From assembly GCF_008974285.1 (NCBI RefSeq), contig NZ_BKZV01000003.1, positions 310,001 through 374,000 on the forward strand: DNA of 64,000 nucleotides, written 5' to 3'. The number at the start of each line of letters is the position of its first letter. Position 1 is the first letter of the stretch. The notes beneath the pieces are model-generated. The model had not been told where the DNA came from. It did not search any database and worked only from the letters and a program-made list of their open reading frames with translations. The DNA is from Thermogemmatispora aurantia. Its GTDB lineage: Bacteria; Chloroflexota; Ktedonobacteria; Ktedonobacterales; Ktedonobacteraceae. Positions 8,949 through 17,538 of this stretch are shown here, one piece after another. The translations under genes were made by a program, and so were the position numbers.

Positions 8949-9428
8949 ATGTGGAAAGATCTCCTTGCTCAAGGAAAATTCGCACGGCTCTGTCATTTAG
9001 CCGCCAGGTTAATCATGGTTCTTGGGCTGGCTACCGCTGCAGTGGAGGTATACCTGATCTGGAGTACCTATCAGCGTCTCATCCAGCTCGGGCTTGCTCC
9101 CGGCAGCAGTGGGGCCTTCTTCGTCAGCCCGGACAGTTCTCCGTATCTGCGGATGATTACGGGTAGCACTGTGAGCTGGCTTGACCTCACGGGACCGCTG
9201 GCTTTCCTCTTCGGCACTATCGCCACCACTATCTTTTATAGCCTCCTGCTGACCCTGATCGGGCACCTACTCAGTGCCTTCGCCAGCGCAGGCCCCGCCC
9301 CGGCAGGAGCACGCACTGAGGCAGCACAGGCTGGTCCCAGCGAGGATGAGCCGGTGGACGGCCTGATCTTCCAATCGCTAGACGAGGTGGAGGCAGGCGA
9401 GAGGGGTCGAGGCAGGCGGAGCCACTAA
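8949..9428 (+). CDS. Small membrane protein of unknown function
   Basis: A 159-residue protein I do not recognise. Two hydrophobic helices are visible, about residues 18-38 (LIMVLGLATAAVEVYLIW) and 77-102 (around LAFLFGTIATTIFYSLLLT), separated by a 35-residue loop, then a charged acidic C-terminal tail rich in Glu. ATG 8949 follows GGGAAGGGAAG; a TTG at 8913 is an alternative. It stands alone between the ArsR gene and a leftward gene of unknown function. Confidence 0.6.
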   Translation: MWKDLLAQGKFARLCHLAARLIMVLGLATAAVEVYLIWSTYQRLIQLGLAPGSSGAFFVSPDSSPYLRMITGSTVSWLDLTGPLAFLFGTIATTIFYSLLLTLIGHLLSAFASAGPAPAGARTEAAQAGPSEDEPVDGLIFQSLDEVEAGERGRGRRSH

Positions 9429-9502
9429 ATCGGCAGGTGCCCAGGCGCGCGCCGGCTCCTCCCCCTCCACGCCGGCGCTACTGGCTTCAGGCCGACTCAG
9501 CC

Positions 9503-10345
9503 TCAGCCGGCGCTTGCAGCCAGCGGCAAACTGGCGCCGATAAGCTGGCTGACGGCACGGCTCATGCGCACAGGATTGCGCGTTGAGGTGAGATCGCGAT
9601 AGCCATCAACGAGGACGTGGGCCCGCGGCCCCCCTTCTGTCTGAGGTCGAGCTTCACCCCAGAGACGTCGCTCCTGACCAGCGCAGGCACTTGCCCCCAG
9701 GCGATTCATGACGAGCATATTCTCGCGGGCCAACAGGCGATGGGGCAGATAGGCATAGAGCGGCGAACGCAACTCAGCCAGCTGAGCCTCGATCTGCTCC
9801 GGCCCGTGGCCATAGTGGTGGCAGGCCTCCCGCACCTGGCTGCGCAACGTCTCTTCGTCCGGGCTGAAGATCGCATCGAGAGCCTGAAGCAGATTCATGA
9901 CGCGATTCAGGAGTACGGCCCGACCATGGCGGAGCCGCCGTAACAGCAGATTCGGCCCTCCTTGTCCCTGACGGTGCGTCTCCTGGATCTGGCGCGTGAG
10001 ATCGGCAAAAGGCATAGCGTCCAGCCGCCGCTGTAGGAAAGCAACCACTTCGGCGGTCTCGCCCTCCTGCCAGCCGCGCAGCAGCTGCAGACAGCGCTCG
10101 CCCTCGTAGCGTTCGATGGTCTTGGGCACGCTCAGCAGTCGGTCTTTGCACTCGCAGATCCAGAGAGCATGGAAATAGCGCACCGTCATCTCGATAGGGA
10201 AGGTCGCAAAGCGCTCCTGCCCCTGCACCTGCTGGACAAAGAGGAACGCAGCTTCAAATTCGGGGCGCAGACGTGCGAAGGCGTTCAGCTTCTGCTCGAC
10301 CAGCATCTCTGTCGCTTCGTCGCTTGTTGCTTGCCTGGCGTACAT
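9503..10345 (-). CDS. Conserved-looking hypothetical protein
   Basis: A 280-residue soluble protein that I cannot assign. It is Leu/Arg/Glu-rich and probably mostly helical, with no signal peptide, no membrane segment and no nucleotide-binding motif. Single Cys and His residues cluster at WICECKDR and EACHHYGHG, but do not form a clear metal motif. ATG 10345 is preceded by GAGGGGAGG with a short gap, a strong ribosome-binding site, and the frame is uninterrupted, so it is real. It is a single-gene unit divergent from the GAF/HTH regulator gene at 10805. Confidence 0.7.
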   Translation of the reverse strand: MYARQATSDEATEMLVEQKLNAFARLRPEFEAAFLFVQQVQGQERFATFPIEMTVRYFHALWICECKDRLLSVPKTIERYEGERCLQLLRGWQEGETAEVVAFLQRRLDAMPFADLTRQIQETHRQGQGGPNLLLRRLRHGRAVLLNRVMNLLQALDAIFSPDEETLRSQVREACHHYGHGPEQIEAQLAELRSPLYAYLPHRLLARENMLVMNRLGASACAGQERRLWGEARPQTEGGPRAHVLVDGYRDLTSTRNPVRMSRAVSQLIGASLPLAASAG

Positions 10346-10804
10346 GGCTCGCCTCCCCTCAGAGCATTGGCCAGTTGATCACAGACCGACAGCTGCCTCC
10401 TGACTACGAAAGGAAGAGAGATGAGGCCTGCCCTTCTCTTCCGCCCGGCCTTGGTCCAGTCTGAAGCAGGCGGGCTAGCAGACAGGCAAGTAGAGAGACA
10501 CGCAGCGAGTCAGGTGGCTGCGACGGTTGCTCCGACCAGCATTGCAATTATCCAGGAACAGACATCTTGAGACACCCTGCCCTTATTGTACCGCCATCGA
10601 CGGTGCGGGACAAGCGCGACAGGGAGGGATGGCTCGCCTGCTCCCTGGGGCCAGCTTGTGCTTGCCTGGCGGGCCGGAACAGGTTGGGCAGGAAAGAGCA
10701 AGGCTCGTAGACTCAGGCGGCAAAAGAGTTGACGGTCAGGCGCTAAGCTGTTATCATGACGGAAGATCAGTGCAAGAGCCATTTCAGCAGCAAGGCAACA
10801 CGCT
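10346..10804. promoter_or_regulatory. Divergent intergenic region with promoter for the GAF/HTH gene
   Basis: The rightward promoter is TTGACG at 10729-10734, a 17-bp spacer, and TATCAT at 10752-10757, the same box pair and spacing as the ArsR promoter at 8550-8578. The rest of the gap shows no gene; the leftward promoter was not located with confidence. Confidence 0.6.
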
Positions 10805-11785
10805 ATGGATGAACCACGCACCTGGCGCGAACTGCTAGGAACCATCATCTCTGATACCCATGAGAGACAGCGCCTGGCCGAGGAGCTGGGGGTGACGCCC
10901 ACCACGTTGGGTCGTTGGGTTTCCGGCACTTCCGACCCTCGCCCTCAGAATCTCCGCCTGTTACTCAAGGCACTGCCCCAGTACCGCGAGCAGCTGCAGG
11001 AGCTGATTCAGGCCGAGTTTGAGGACTTCGTGACAGCTCCCTCTGACGACTCATCCCTTGAGATTCCCGCTGCTTTCTATGCGCGGATCTTCCGGGCCCG
11101 CGCAACGACGACCGAGGCGATGCGCTACTGGTCGCTGAGCAACCTGATCCTCCAGCAGGCGCTGGGACAGCTCGACCCCGATCATATGGGGATGGCCGTG
11201 CGTGTGGTGCGCTGTATGCCTCCCAAGGAGGGAAAGATCCGCAGCCTGCGCGAGTGGCTCGGACTGGGCACTCCACCGTGGGGGGGGGAGCTGGAGCACA
11301 AAGCGATGTTTCTGAGCGCTGAGTCCCTCTCGGGCTATGTGGTGAGTTCCTGCCGCCCGAACGCCATTCAGAATATCGATGAGGAGCACTCGCTCATCCC
11401 CGCTCATCGCGATCCTTATGAGCGCAGCGCCGCCGCCCACCCTATCCTCTACGCCGGACGCGTCGCCGGCTGCTTCCTGGTCTCCAGCACTCAGCCCTAC
11501 TACTTCCTCTCCCAGGCTCGCCTGACGCTCATTCAGCAGTATGCCGATTTGCTGGCCCTGGCCTTCGATCCCCAGGAGTTCTATGATCCTAAAGATATCG
11601 AACTGCGGGTCATGCCAGACCAGAGCATCCAGCGGCAGTATTTTATGCAGTTCCGCCGCCGCGTCTCAGAGGTGATGATGGAGGCCACTCGCTCGGGCCA
11701 CTCGCTCAATAATCTGCAGGCGGAACAGCTGGTCTGGCAGGAGCTGGAAGATAAGTTGCTCGAATTGTCTCTGCGACTCAATTGA
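10805..11785 (+). CDS. Regulator with XRE-like HTH and GAF domain
   Basis: A 326-residue predicted transcription factor. Residues about 17-60 form a helix-turn-helix of the lambda-repressor type (RQRLAEELGVTPTTLGRWVS). The middle, about 95-260, looks like a GAF sensor domain: GLGTPPWGGELEHKAMFLSA, AGRVAGCFLVSSTQPYYF and LIQQYADLLALAFDP are typical GAF-fold ends. The C-terminus is helical. It may be the regulator of the GH16-like gene 26 bases downstream, with which it forms an operon. The ligand is unknown. The ribosome-binding site is weak, an AAGG about 11 bases upstream. Confidence 0.75.
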   Translation: MDEPRTWRELLGTIISDTHERQRLAEELGVTPTTLGRWVSGTSDPRPQNLRLLLKALPQYREQLQELIQAEFEDFVTAPSDDSSLEIPAAFYARIFRARATTTEAMRYWSLSNLILQQALGQLDPDHMGMAVRVVRCMPPKEGKIRSLREWLGLGTPPWGGELEHKAMFLSAESLSGYVVSSCRPNAIQNIDEEHSLIPAHRDPYERSAAAHPILYAGRVAGCFLVSSTQPYYFLSQARLTLIQQYADLLALAFDPQEFYDPKDIELRVMPDQSIQRQYFMQFRRRVSEVMMEATRSGHSLNNLQAEQLVWQELEDKLLELSLRLN

Positions 11786-11811
11786 AGAGGCTCTAGAATA
11801 GAAGATCGTCT

Positions 11812-12636
11812 ATGTTCGACGACTTTGACTGGCGGGAGCAGGAAAGCGGCGAGCTTGATCCGCGCTGGCGGCGCACCTGCCTGGGTGGCGGACGTCTGAG
11901 CATGGAGCAGTCGCGTCTGCGCCTGGAGTTAGAGGCCAGCCGCCAGGGGGAGTACAGCGACGCACAGATCGACGACTATGGTGAGCTGCCGCGTCGGGCT
12001 TTCCCCTGGCATCCACCGCTGCGTCTGGAGGTACGAGCCTCCTTCTCTCATCCGGCGGCTACACTGGCCAGTACGGCGGAGACGCCGGGGCTGCTGCGCG
12101 GGACCGCCGGCTTCGGTTTCTGGAATTACCCGTTCTCGCTGCGCGGGGATATATTGATGCTCCCCGAGGCAGTCTGGTTCTTCTACGCCTCACCTCCTTC
12201 GAATATGGCCCTGGTGCCCGGCGTGCCGGGCTGGGGATGGAAAGCGCAAGTAGTGCATGCGCTGCGCCCGAGCTTCCTGACGGCAGCCGTGCCCACGGCT
12301 CTGGCAGCCCTCTGGGGGCGGCTCAGCGGTGAGCTGCGCCCCGCGGCGCGCTGGCTGCAGCGCCTGACCGGGGCCCAGGAGCGCCTGCTGGAGGAAGTTG
12401 TCCTCACGGACTGGCATACCTATGCCCTTGAGTGGTTGCCATCGCAGGCCCGTTTCTTTGTGGACGGCAGCCTCCTCTTTACCGCTCCCTCACCCCCAGT
12501 GCGCCCCCTGGGCTTCGTGGCTTGGGTAGACAACCAGTATGCGATCGCCACCCCGCGCGCTACCTTGCGTTTCGGTACGATCGCGACTGGCCGCCAGTGG
12601 CTGGATCTTGACTATGTGCGCATCGAGCCACTTTAG
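11812..12636 (+). CDS. GH16-like concanavalin A-fold protein, catalytic motif not seen
   Basis: A 274-residue protein with features of the GH16/laminarinase beta-sandwich: FDDFDW at the N-terminus, RLRLELEAS, and [19 protein letters not shown], the last very typical of GH16. The family's catalytic signature E-[IVL]-D-[IVL]-x(0,1)-E was not found; the corresponding region reads [16 protein letters not shown]. It is therefore probably a catalytically inactive relative, or a divergent carbohydrate-binding protein. No signal peptide. It follows the GAF/HTH gene and its stop codon overlaps the stop codon of clpP on the other strand. Confidence 0.65.
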   Translation: MFDDFDWREQESGELDPRWRRTCLGGGRLSMEQSRLRLELEASRQGEYSDAQIDDYGELPRRAFPWHPPLRLEVRASFSHPAATLASTAETPGLLRGTAGFGFWNYPFSLRGDILMLPEAVWFFYASPPSNMALVPGVPGWGWKAQVVHALRPSFLTAAVPTALAALWGRLSGELRPAARWLQRLTGAQERLLEEVVLTDWHTYALEWLPSQARFFVDGSLLFTAPSPPVRPLGFVAWVDNQYAIATPRATLRFGTIATGRQWLDLDYVRIEPL

Positions 12637-13259
12637 AAGGATAGTACCTCTTTCGCCTCCTTGATGGGTGGTTCCAGCACCTCATCGATGATGCCGTATT
12701 CGACGGCCTCGGCGGCGCTCAGGAAGAAGTCGCGGTCGGTGTCATGCTTGATGCGCTCCAATGGCTGGCCGGTATGCAGCTGTATGATCTCGTTGAGCAT
12801 GTCTCGAGTGTGCAGCATCTCACGGGCATGGATCTCGATATCGCTGGCCTGGCCACTGACGCCGTTGGAGGTCCACGGCTGATGCAGATGGATGCGGGCA
12901 TGCGGCAGGGCCCGACGCCGTCCACGGTCCCCTGCCATCAGCAGGATGGTACCAAAGCTGGCGGCATAGCCGACACAGGTGGTGGCGATGGGACAGGGCA
13001 ACATGCGCATGGTGTCGTAAATGCCCAGACCGGCGGTGATGACGCCGCCTGGTGAACTGATGTAGAGGTTGATCTCCCGCTCGCTGCTCTCGGCAGCTAG
13101 AAAGAGGAGCTGGGCAATGACCAGTCCCGCCATCTGCTCCTCGATGGGGCCGTTGATCAGAATGATGCGCTCTTTGAGCAGACGAGAGTAGAGATCGTAG
13201 GCGCGCTCTCCGCGTCCCGTAGCTTCGATGACGGTCGGTACGTAAAGGGTAGCACTCAT
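12633..13259 (-). CDS. clpP: ATP-dependent Clp protease proteolytic subunit
   Basis: A 208-residue ClpP serine peptidase, which forms tetradecameric barrels and degrades proteins delivered by ClpX/ClpC. The catalytic triad is present with the spacing of E. coli ClpP: Ser101 (GYAASFGT), His126 (RIHLHQP) and Asp175 (HDTDRDFF). Differences from the common form include GYAASFG instead of GQAASMG. ATG 13259 has AAAGGA upstream; a longer in-frame extension to 13547 is not supported by homology. It lies 55 bases after a small gene on the same strand, probably one operon. The TAA stop (12633-12635) overlaps the opposing gene's TAG (12634-12636). Confidence 0.95.
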   Translation of the reverse strand: MSATLYVPTVIEATGRGERAYDLYSRLLKERIILINGPIEEQMAGLVIAQLLFLAAESSEREINLYISSPGGVITAGLGIYDTMRMLPCPIATTCVGYAASFGTILLMAGDRGRRRALPHARIHLHQPWTSNGVSGQASDIEIHAREMLHTRDMLNEIIQLHTGQPLERIKHDTDRDFFLSAAEAVEYGIIDEVLEPPIKEAKEVLSF

Positions 13260-13314
13260 AACAACTGGTCCTTTCTCGCGGTTGCCCTCTGTCTGGTCTT
13301 CGTTCCTTTGCAGC

Positions 13315-13620
13315 TTACTCTTCTCCGGCTGCCTCTCGCCTTGATTCGAGGAGGCGACGTACAAAGTAGTAGTGCAGCTGGGTGCCACTTCCGCTGGCGC
13401 GCTCGTCGACAATGGCCTGGAGCAGCCAGCCCTCTTGCCCAAGCCTGGCCAGGCTGGCCTCGGAGAGCAGTGGCTCTTTGCGCAGATCAAGGCTGATGAG
13501 ACGATACTCCCAGCGGGGAGGCTCCAGCTGGTGCTCTTCATAAACAATGGGAATATGCAAGGTTGACTGGATGTGTTCTTGTGTATATGACAGGAAGGGA
13601 GCCAGAGGACGTGGTAGCAT
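13315..13620 (-). CDS. Small hypothetical protein (DUF4177-like)
   Basis: A 101-residue protein with [33 protein letters not shown] and [13 protein letters not shown]. The pattern 'W-E-Y ... L-N-x-L-G-x-x-G-W-E-L ... Y-x-F-x-R' resembles the small DUF4177 family; the assignment is tentative. ATG 13620 has AGGAG seven bases upstream. It is the first gene of a probable two-gene unit with clpP and is divergent from the XRE regulator, whose operators lie upstream of both. Confidence 0.65.
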   Translation of the reverse strand: MLPRPLAPFLSYTQEHIQSTLHIPIVYEEHQLEPPRWEYRLISLDLRKEPLLSEASLARLGQEGWLLQAIVDERASGSGTQLHYYFVRRLLESRREAAGEE

Positions 13621-13780
13621 GCAGGTACTCCTTTCTCTTCTCTGATGCGACGTCGGCCTGCCTGGTCAGGTCCGGTTCAGGTTTCCGCCTCGCCTGCTCC
13701 TCCCCCGCTGCGACTGGCAGGCCGGCAAGGGGAGGACACCTTGAATATAGCAAAGTGGAGGGGTATAGTGATAGCAAAAA

Positions 13781-13828
13781 GCGATGCTATCAGCATAGCT
13801 GCCCGCCAGGCTATGCTATGAGCATAGC
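13781..13828. promoter_or_regulatory. Two 19-bp operators upstream of the XRE regulator
   Basis: Two related inverted repeats: GCGATGC-TATCA-GCATAGC (13781-13799) and GCTATGC-TATGA-GCATAGC (13810-13828); the second is a perfect 7-5-7 dyad. They are 29 bp apart start to start, close to three helical turns, so dimers would bind on about the same face. They lie between the leftward small gene/clpP unit and the XRE gene, which they most likely autoregulate. Confidence 0.75.
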
Positions 13829-13893
13829 TCTCGAAGGCGGCAGAGAGGCCACAGACTCCTCTGCAAGGGAGGAGCGCAGAAAGGAGCGTGGGG

Positions 13894-14331
13894 ATGGCCG
13901 ATCTTCAAGAGACGCTCGGGAAGGTGATTCGCCGGGAGCGCCAGCAGCGCCGGCTGACGATGCGCGAGCTGGGAGAGCGCGCTGGTCTCTCGGAGATCTA
14001 TGTTGGTGAAATTGAGCGCGGCCAGAAGTATCCCTCGGCCCGGGTGTTGGAGAGTGTGGCAGCAGCCCTTGATCTGGAGGTCGCCGAGTTATTGGAGCTG
14101 GTTGCTACCGAGCTGCGCGAAGCCTCGGCGGCAGCCCGCAGCAGAACCGCTGGTCTCGGCTTCGGCTTCGGGAGGCCGGAGCCTGTTCGCAGCAGCATTG
14201 GCACTCAGGAGAAGGGAGCAGCGTCCAGCGAACCATTGGCTGCTCAGCAGGTGTTGACGATGGCCAGCTTCAGTTCCCTGTTGCTGGCCGGACGGCTGGG
14301 AGAGGCGGCGATCCGGCGCTCACGCCGCTAG
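13894..14331 (+). CDS. XRE-family HTH regulator
   Basis: A 145-residue protein. Residues about 8-62 form a lambda-repressor-type helix-turn-helix: IRRERQQRRLTMRELGERAG then SEIYVGEIERGQKYPS, with a third conserved stretch ALDLEVAELLELV. The remaining 80 residues are Ala/Ser/Gly-rich and of unknown role. ATG 13894 follows AAGGAG with eight bases between; a GTG at 13888 is less likely. Two dyad operators lie just upstream, so autoregulation is likely. The target genes are not known; the divergent small gene/clpP pair is a candidate. Confidence 0.85.
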   Translation: MADLQETLGKVIRRERQQRRLTMRELGERAGLSEIYVGEIERGQKYPSARVLESVAAALDLEVAELLELVATELREASAAARSRTAGLGFGFGRPEPVRSSIGTQEKGAASSEPLAAQQVLTMASFSSLLLAGRLGEAAIRRSRR

Positions 14332-14357
14332 GCCAGGATACGCGGTTCGGCTCGCTA

Positions 14358-14412
14358 CAGAGGAGGGCTTACAGGCACAGACGGTGTGGCGCTACCCTCC
14401 TCTGTTGTGTTT
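14358..14412 (+). terminator. Hairpin after the XRE gene
   Basis: A perfect 10-bp stem, CAGAGGAGGG (14358-14367) and CCCTCCTCTG (14395-14404), with a 27-base loop and then TTGTGTTT. A plausible terminator, though the loop is long and the T-run is interrupted. Confidence 0.5.
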
Positions 14413-14563
14413 CGCCGGGAGGCAAGCCTTGCCTTGTATCAGCTTTGCATGGTGACCACCGTGTGGCAGCGGGACCGGGCGCGGCTGTGCAGGTGCTGGC
14501 GAGCTGGCCTGACGTGACGGCGGGCGCTGGAGGCCAGATGAGAAGAGCAAAGTCCCCCTTCCG

Positions 14564-14893
14564 TCACCAGCGCCACCAGCGGCGCGGTCGATGGGCATAG
14601 CTCCCACGGCGGTAGTAGTAAGGGGAAAGGCGACGATAGGCGAAGGCACTCCAGATGAAGACCAGGACCGCCGCCGCCAATACCGACGTTACCAACGGGA
14701 CGCCGTTGAGGTATGGCTCACCGCTGATGTGCCAGTGGAGGACGCCATCAACCAGAAAAATGGCCAGCAGGCCCAACAGGATGGCCCCGACAATGCCGCC
14801 GGGGGCGTGACGACGAGCGATGAATTCTCCCACTACTCCGACAATTGCGGCAATGATAACCCAGATGATGAGCTGCTCCAGGCTGATAGTCAT
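14564..14893 (-). CDS. GlsB/YeaQ/YmgE-family small membrane protein
   Basis: A 109-residue protein of the transglycosylase-associated (GlsB/YeaQ/YmgE) family. Three hydrophobic helices are visible: LIIWVIIAAIVGVVGEFIA, GGIVGAILLGLLAIFLV and LVTSVLAAAVLVFIWSAFA, with the family-typical Gly-rich turn APGGIVGAILLG between the first two. The C-terminus is Tyr/Arg/Trp-rich (YYYRRGSYAHRPRRWWRW). ATG 14893 has AGGAGG eleven bases upstream. The family is linked to stress responses, but the molecular function is not known. Confidence 0.85.
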   Translation of the reverse strand: MTISLEQLIIWVIIAAIVGVVGEFIARRHAPGGIVGAILLGLLAIFLVDGVLHWHISGEPYLNGVPLVTSVLAAAVLVFIWSAFAYRRLSPYYYRRGSYAHRPRRWWRW

Positions 14894-15059
14894 GTTGACA
14901 TGCACCTCCTTGTTTAAGCCGGTCTCGCCCGGCTTTCCCTGGATGCTCGCTTCTACAGCATCTGGGTAAAACACGTGCTTCCCGCGCCGCGAGTTTCAGG
15001 CCGCCCAAGCCACGAACGCTCTTTGCTGGCCCGCGCCCCTCTCCTTCTTTTCCTTCAGG

Positions 15060-15452
15060 CTATAAGAATTCGTGACCATGAGCCAGGAGAACGGCCCGCG
15101 CGGCTTCTAGCTGCGGCTCGCGCACTAAAAGATAGTCGGTATCGTAGGTAGAGAGTGCAAAGACTGGAATATGAGCATCGGCCAGCGGCCTGAGCAGCGT
15201 GGCGAGTATCCCAGTCAAAACAAAATCGAGGGGGCCCACGACCTTGAGGGCGGCCCAATCTGACGCACAGGGTACACCTTCGGGCACCCACTCTTGAGGG
15301 CAAACCACCGACAGCTCATCGGCGGTTCACGTGAGCGCCAGCAAAGGCCGCCGTTCCAGGCCGGCGGCAGAGAGCCAAGCTGGCAGCGGGCTTTCAGGAG
15401 CGAGACGACAAATCGCCAGCTTGTGGGCAGCTACCAGCAATTGCATAGGCAT
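15060..15452 (-). pseudogene. ACT-domain protein gene split by one in-frame TGA
   Basis: Two pieces in one reading frame make a complete small ACT-domain protein of about 130 codons. The N-terminal piece runs from MPMQLLVAAHKLAICRLAPE (ATG 15452, GAAAGGA five bases upstream) to RPLLALT. A TGA at 15327-15329 follows, then the frame continues TADELSVVCPQEWVPEGV, VVGPLDFVLTGILATLL and PVFALSTYDTDYLLVRE. In relatives I know the junction reads T-R-T-A-D-E-L-S, so a CGA arginine codon changed to TGA would explain the break. No frameshift is needed. The downstream part is otherwise intact, so the change is recent, a sequencing error, or a readthrough stop. Confidence 0.85.
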
Positions 15453-15608
15453 CAGTCCTTTCTCACCTCTGTTGTACCTGTTGGCACTGCCGTCCTGACT
15501 CTGGCCAATCAGGGCAAACAGGCTTGTCCAGAAGGACCTCGTAAGGACAGGACCTACGATAGCATAGCCCTTTGGTCCTGTCCAGAATCGTTCGTTCTTT
15601 CCAGCGGA

Positions 15609-15637
15609 TTGCAAGCAAGCAGCGACGATGTTATAGT
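15609..15637 (+). promoter_or_regulatory. Promoter of the metal-sensing arsR-CDF operon
   Basis: TTGCAA (15609-15614), 17-bp spacer, TATAGT (15632-15637). It lies about 65 bases before the repressor start; the repressor operator is expected to overlap this region. Confidence 0.6.
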
Positions 15638-15700
15638 AGTAAGAGAAAGGAAAGCTGCATAGCTGTACAGGTTTTACGAAGACGAAAGGAGCAAGCCGGG

Positions 15701-16150
15701 ATGGCCACTCGTCCGCGAGGAAGCGAGACCAGGGGAAGCGCTGAGGCGACAGACCTCTGCCAGGTGCGCGCGGTGCATCCTGAGCAGGTGGAAGCTGTGC
15801 GGCAGAGCTTGCTGCCTCTGGAGAGTGCTATGCGTACGGCGGCCCTTTTTGCCGTTCTCAATGATCCAACGCGCCTGCAGGTGCTCTTTGCTCTGCTGCA
15901 TGCTCCGGCTGGCGAGCTTTGCGTGTGTGATTTGGCTGCTGGCCTTGGCCGGGACGATACGACAATTTCTCATCAGCTGCGTGTGCTGCGCACGCAAGGC
16001 ATTGTGAGTATGCGCAAAGTCGGGCGAGTGGTCTACTACCGTCTCGTTGATGACCATGTGCGTCAATTGCTTGAGCTGGGCCTGGCCCATGCGAGCGAGC
16101 CGGCAGGAGGGTCACCCGGTACCCTTTCCAAGGTGGAGGTTTCCGCATGA
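15701..16150 (+). CDS. ArsR/SmtB metal-responsive repressor (CadC-like)
   Basis: A 149-residue repressor that probably releases DNA on binding a divalent metal. The core is NDPTRLQVLFALLHAPAGEL then CVCDLAAGLGRDDTTISHQL, with RVLRTQGIVSMRKVGRVVYY as recognition helix and wing. The ELCVCDL element in the first helix of the DNA-binding unit is the thiolate metal site of CadC/SmtB-type sensors; an extra Cys (DLCQVR, near residue 20) could complete it. ATG 15701 has GAAAGGAG upstream. It overlaps the next gene, a metal exporter, by four bases (ATGA), so both are made together. Confidence 0.92.
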   Translation: MATRPRGSETRGSAEATDLCQVRAVHPEQVEAVRQSLLPLESAMRTAALFAVLNDPTRLQVLFALLHAPAGELCVCDLAAGLGRDDTTISHQLRVLRTQGIVSMRKVGRVVYYRLVDDHVRQLLELGLAHASEPAGGSPGTLSKVEVSA

Positions 16151-17238
16151 CCATGTTTGTCGGTCATGGTGAAGAGCCTGCTATGAAGCAGATGAATAAG
16201 GGAAAGAACCCTGAGCAGGTGGGAGGGAGAGAGGCCGATCACAGTCATGAGCGCCATACTCATCTTCATGTTCACTCTCACGCCCATGCCCACCATGCTC
16301 ATCAGGAGATGCCGCGGCGGAGCCTCCGTCTGGCCTTTCTGTTGACAACGGTGATCCTGCTCAGCCAGCTGATAGGTGGCCTCCTGGCCAACTCGTTGGC
16401 CCTCTTGTCGGAGGCTGGCCATGTGGTGACAGACCTCTTTGCGCTTGGTCTGGCCTGGTTTGCAGCGGTTCAGGCTGAGCGGCCCGCGAATGCGCGCCGT
16501 ACCTTCGGCTATCATCGCGTCGGCATCTTGGCAGCACTGATCAATGCGGTGACCCTGATTGCCATCTCGGTGGGGATTCTCATCGAGGCGGTTGGGCGTC
16601 TGCGCCATCCAGCTGAGGTGCAGCCGCTGGCGATGTTCGTGACGCCTTTGATCGCGATCGCCATCAATCTCTTTATCAGCACTGTACTTCAGCGCAATGG
16701 TCACCATAATCTGAATACACGCGCAGCTCTGCTGCATGTGCTCGGCGATGTGGGGGCTTCGCTGGCGGTTATCGTCGGCGGCCTGGTGCTGCTGGCGACC
16801 GGTTGGAGTGCCGTTGATCCGCTGTTGTCAGTGGGAATCGCCCTGCTGCTGGCCTTGGGCGCCTGGCAAGTCGTGCGTGAGGCGACCGATATTCTACTGG
16901 AAGCGGCGCCGCGTGGCCTCTCAGTCTCCCAGCTCGCTCATGATATGCTACAGGTCGAGGGAGTCCGCGAGGTACACGATCTGCATGTCTGGACGATCGC
17001 AAGCGGGATGCCAGCGCTGGCTTGCCATGCGACGATCGAGGATGGGACGCCTGCCCGCAGCGCTTCGATCCGCTATGCACTGACGCAGATGCTGACGGAG
17101 AAGTACCATATCGATCACGCAACGATCCAATTTGAGTCGGAGAAGGATCGCCAGAGCTGTTGCCACGGTCAGAGCCTCTACTGTTGTCTCGATCCTTCGC
17201 GGCGTCCACGCCAGCCCCAGGCTACAGCTGAGGAATAA
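16147..17238 (+). CDS. Cation diffusion facilitator metal exporter (CzcD/ZntA-type CDF)
   Basis: A 363-residue antiporter that expels Zn2+, Cd2+ or Co2+ from the cytoplasm. After a His-rich N-terminus (HSHERHTHLHVHSHAHAHHA), six membrane segments carry the two halves of transport site A, EAGHVVTDLFALGLAW and LLHVLGDVGASLAVIVGG, each with the H-x3-D pattern. The C-terminal domain ends VHDLHVWTIASGMPALACHA. An unusual Cys-rich tail (SCCHGQSLYCCL) may bind metal. GGAGG lies eight bases before ATG 16147. It is coupled to the upstream metal-sensing repressor. Confidence 0.95.
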   Translation: MTMFVGHGEEPAMKQMNKGKNPEQVGGREADHSHERHTHLHVHSHAHAHHAHQEMPRRSLRLAFLLTTVILLSQLIGGLLANSLALLSEAGHVVTDLFALGLAWFAAVQAERPANARRTFGYHRVGILAALINAVTLIAISVGILIEAVGRLRHPAEVQPLAMFVTPLIAIAINLFISTVLQRNGHHNLNTRAALLHVLGDVGASLAVIVGGLVLLATGWSAVDPLLSVGIALLLALGAWQVVREATDILLEAAPRGLSVSQLAHDMLQVEGVREVHDLHVWTIASGMPALACHATIEDGTPARSASIRYALTQMLTEKYHIDHATIQFESEKDRQSCCHGQSLYCCLDPSRRPRQPQATAEE

Positions 17239-17241
17239 GCG

Positions 17242-17279
17242 CGGGGTCAGAGCCAGGGCTAAGAGCTTGCCTGACCCCG
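17242..17279 (+). terminator. Hairpin after the metal exporter
   Basis: A perfect 9-bp stem CGGGGTCAG (17242-17250) and CTGACCCCG (17271-17279) just after the stop codon. No T-run follows, so it may act as an RNA-stabilising or factor-assisted end rather than a classical terminator. Confidence 0.5.
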
Positions 17280-17538
17280 GCCCCCCTGGATGGTAAAAGC
17301 CTGAGATATCTGAATCTGTTCCCCTCTTTCCTCCTTCTTTTTCTTTTCGCTGGCCTCTGGGTCCTCAAACGATAGGTTCTCGTCTGCTCATGCATCCGGC
17401 CTGGCTGAGTGCGGGAGAGCGCTGCCTGGGGAAATTCCTCCGCTGGCCAGCTCGGTCCAGAGCCTATCAACTGATGGGCCTCCGAACCAGGAGCGAGCCA
17501 GGGGAAGAAAGAGGAGCTGAAGGCAGCCCCAGAGTGGG

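Noticed and set aside
15060..15308. C-terminal ACT piece as an independent 82-residue gene
   Set aside because: It is in the same frame as the upstream half, has no ribosome-binding site, and lacks the N-terminal half of the fold.
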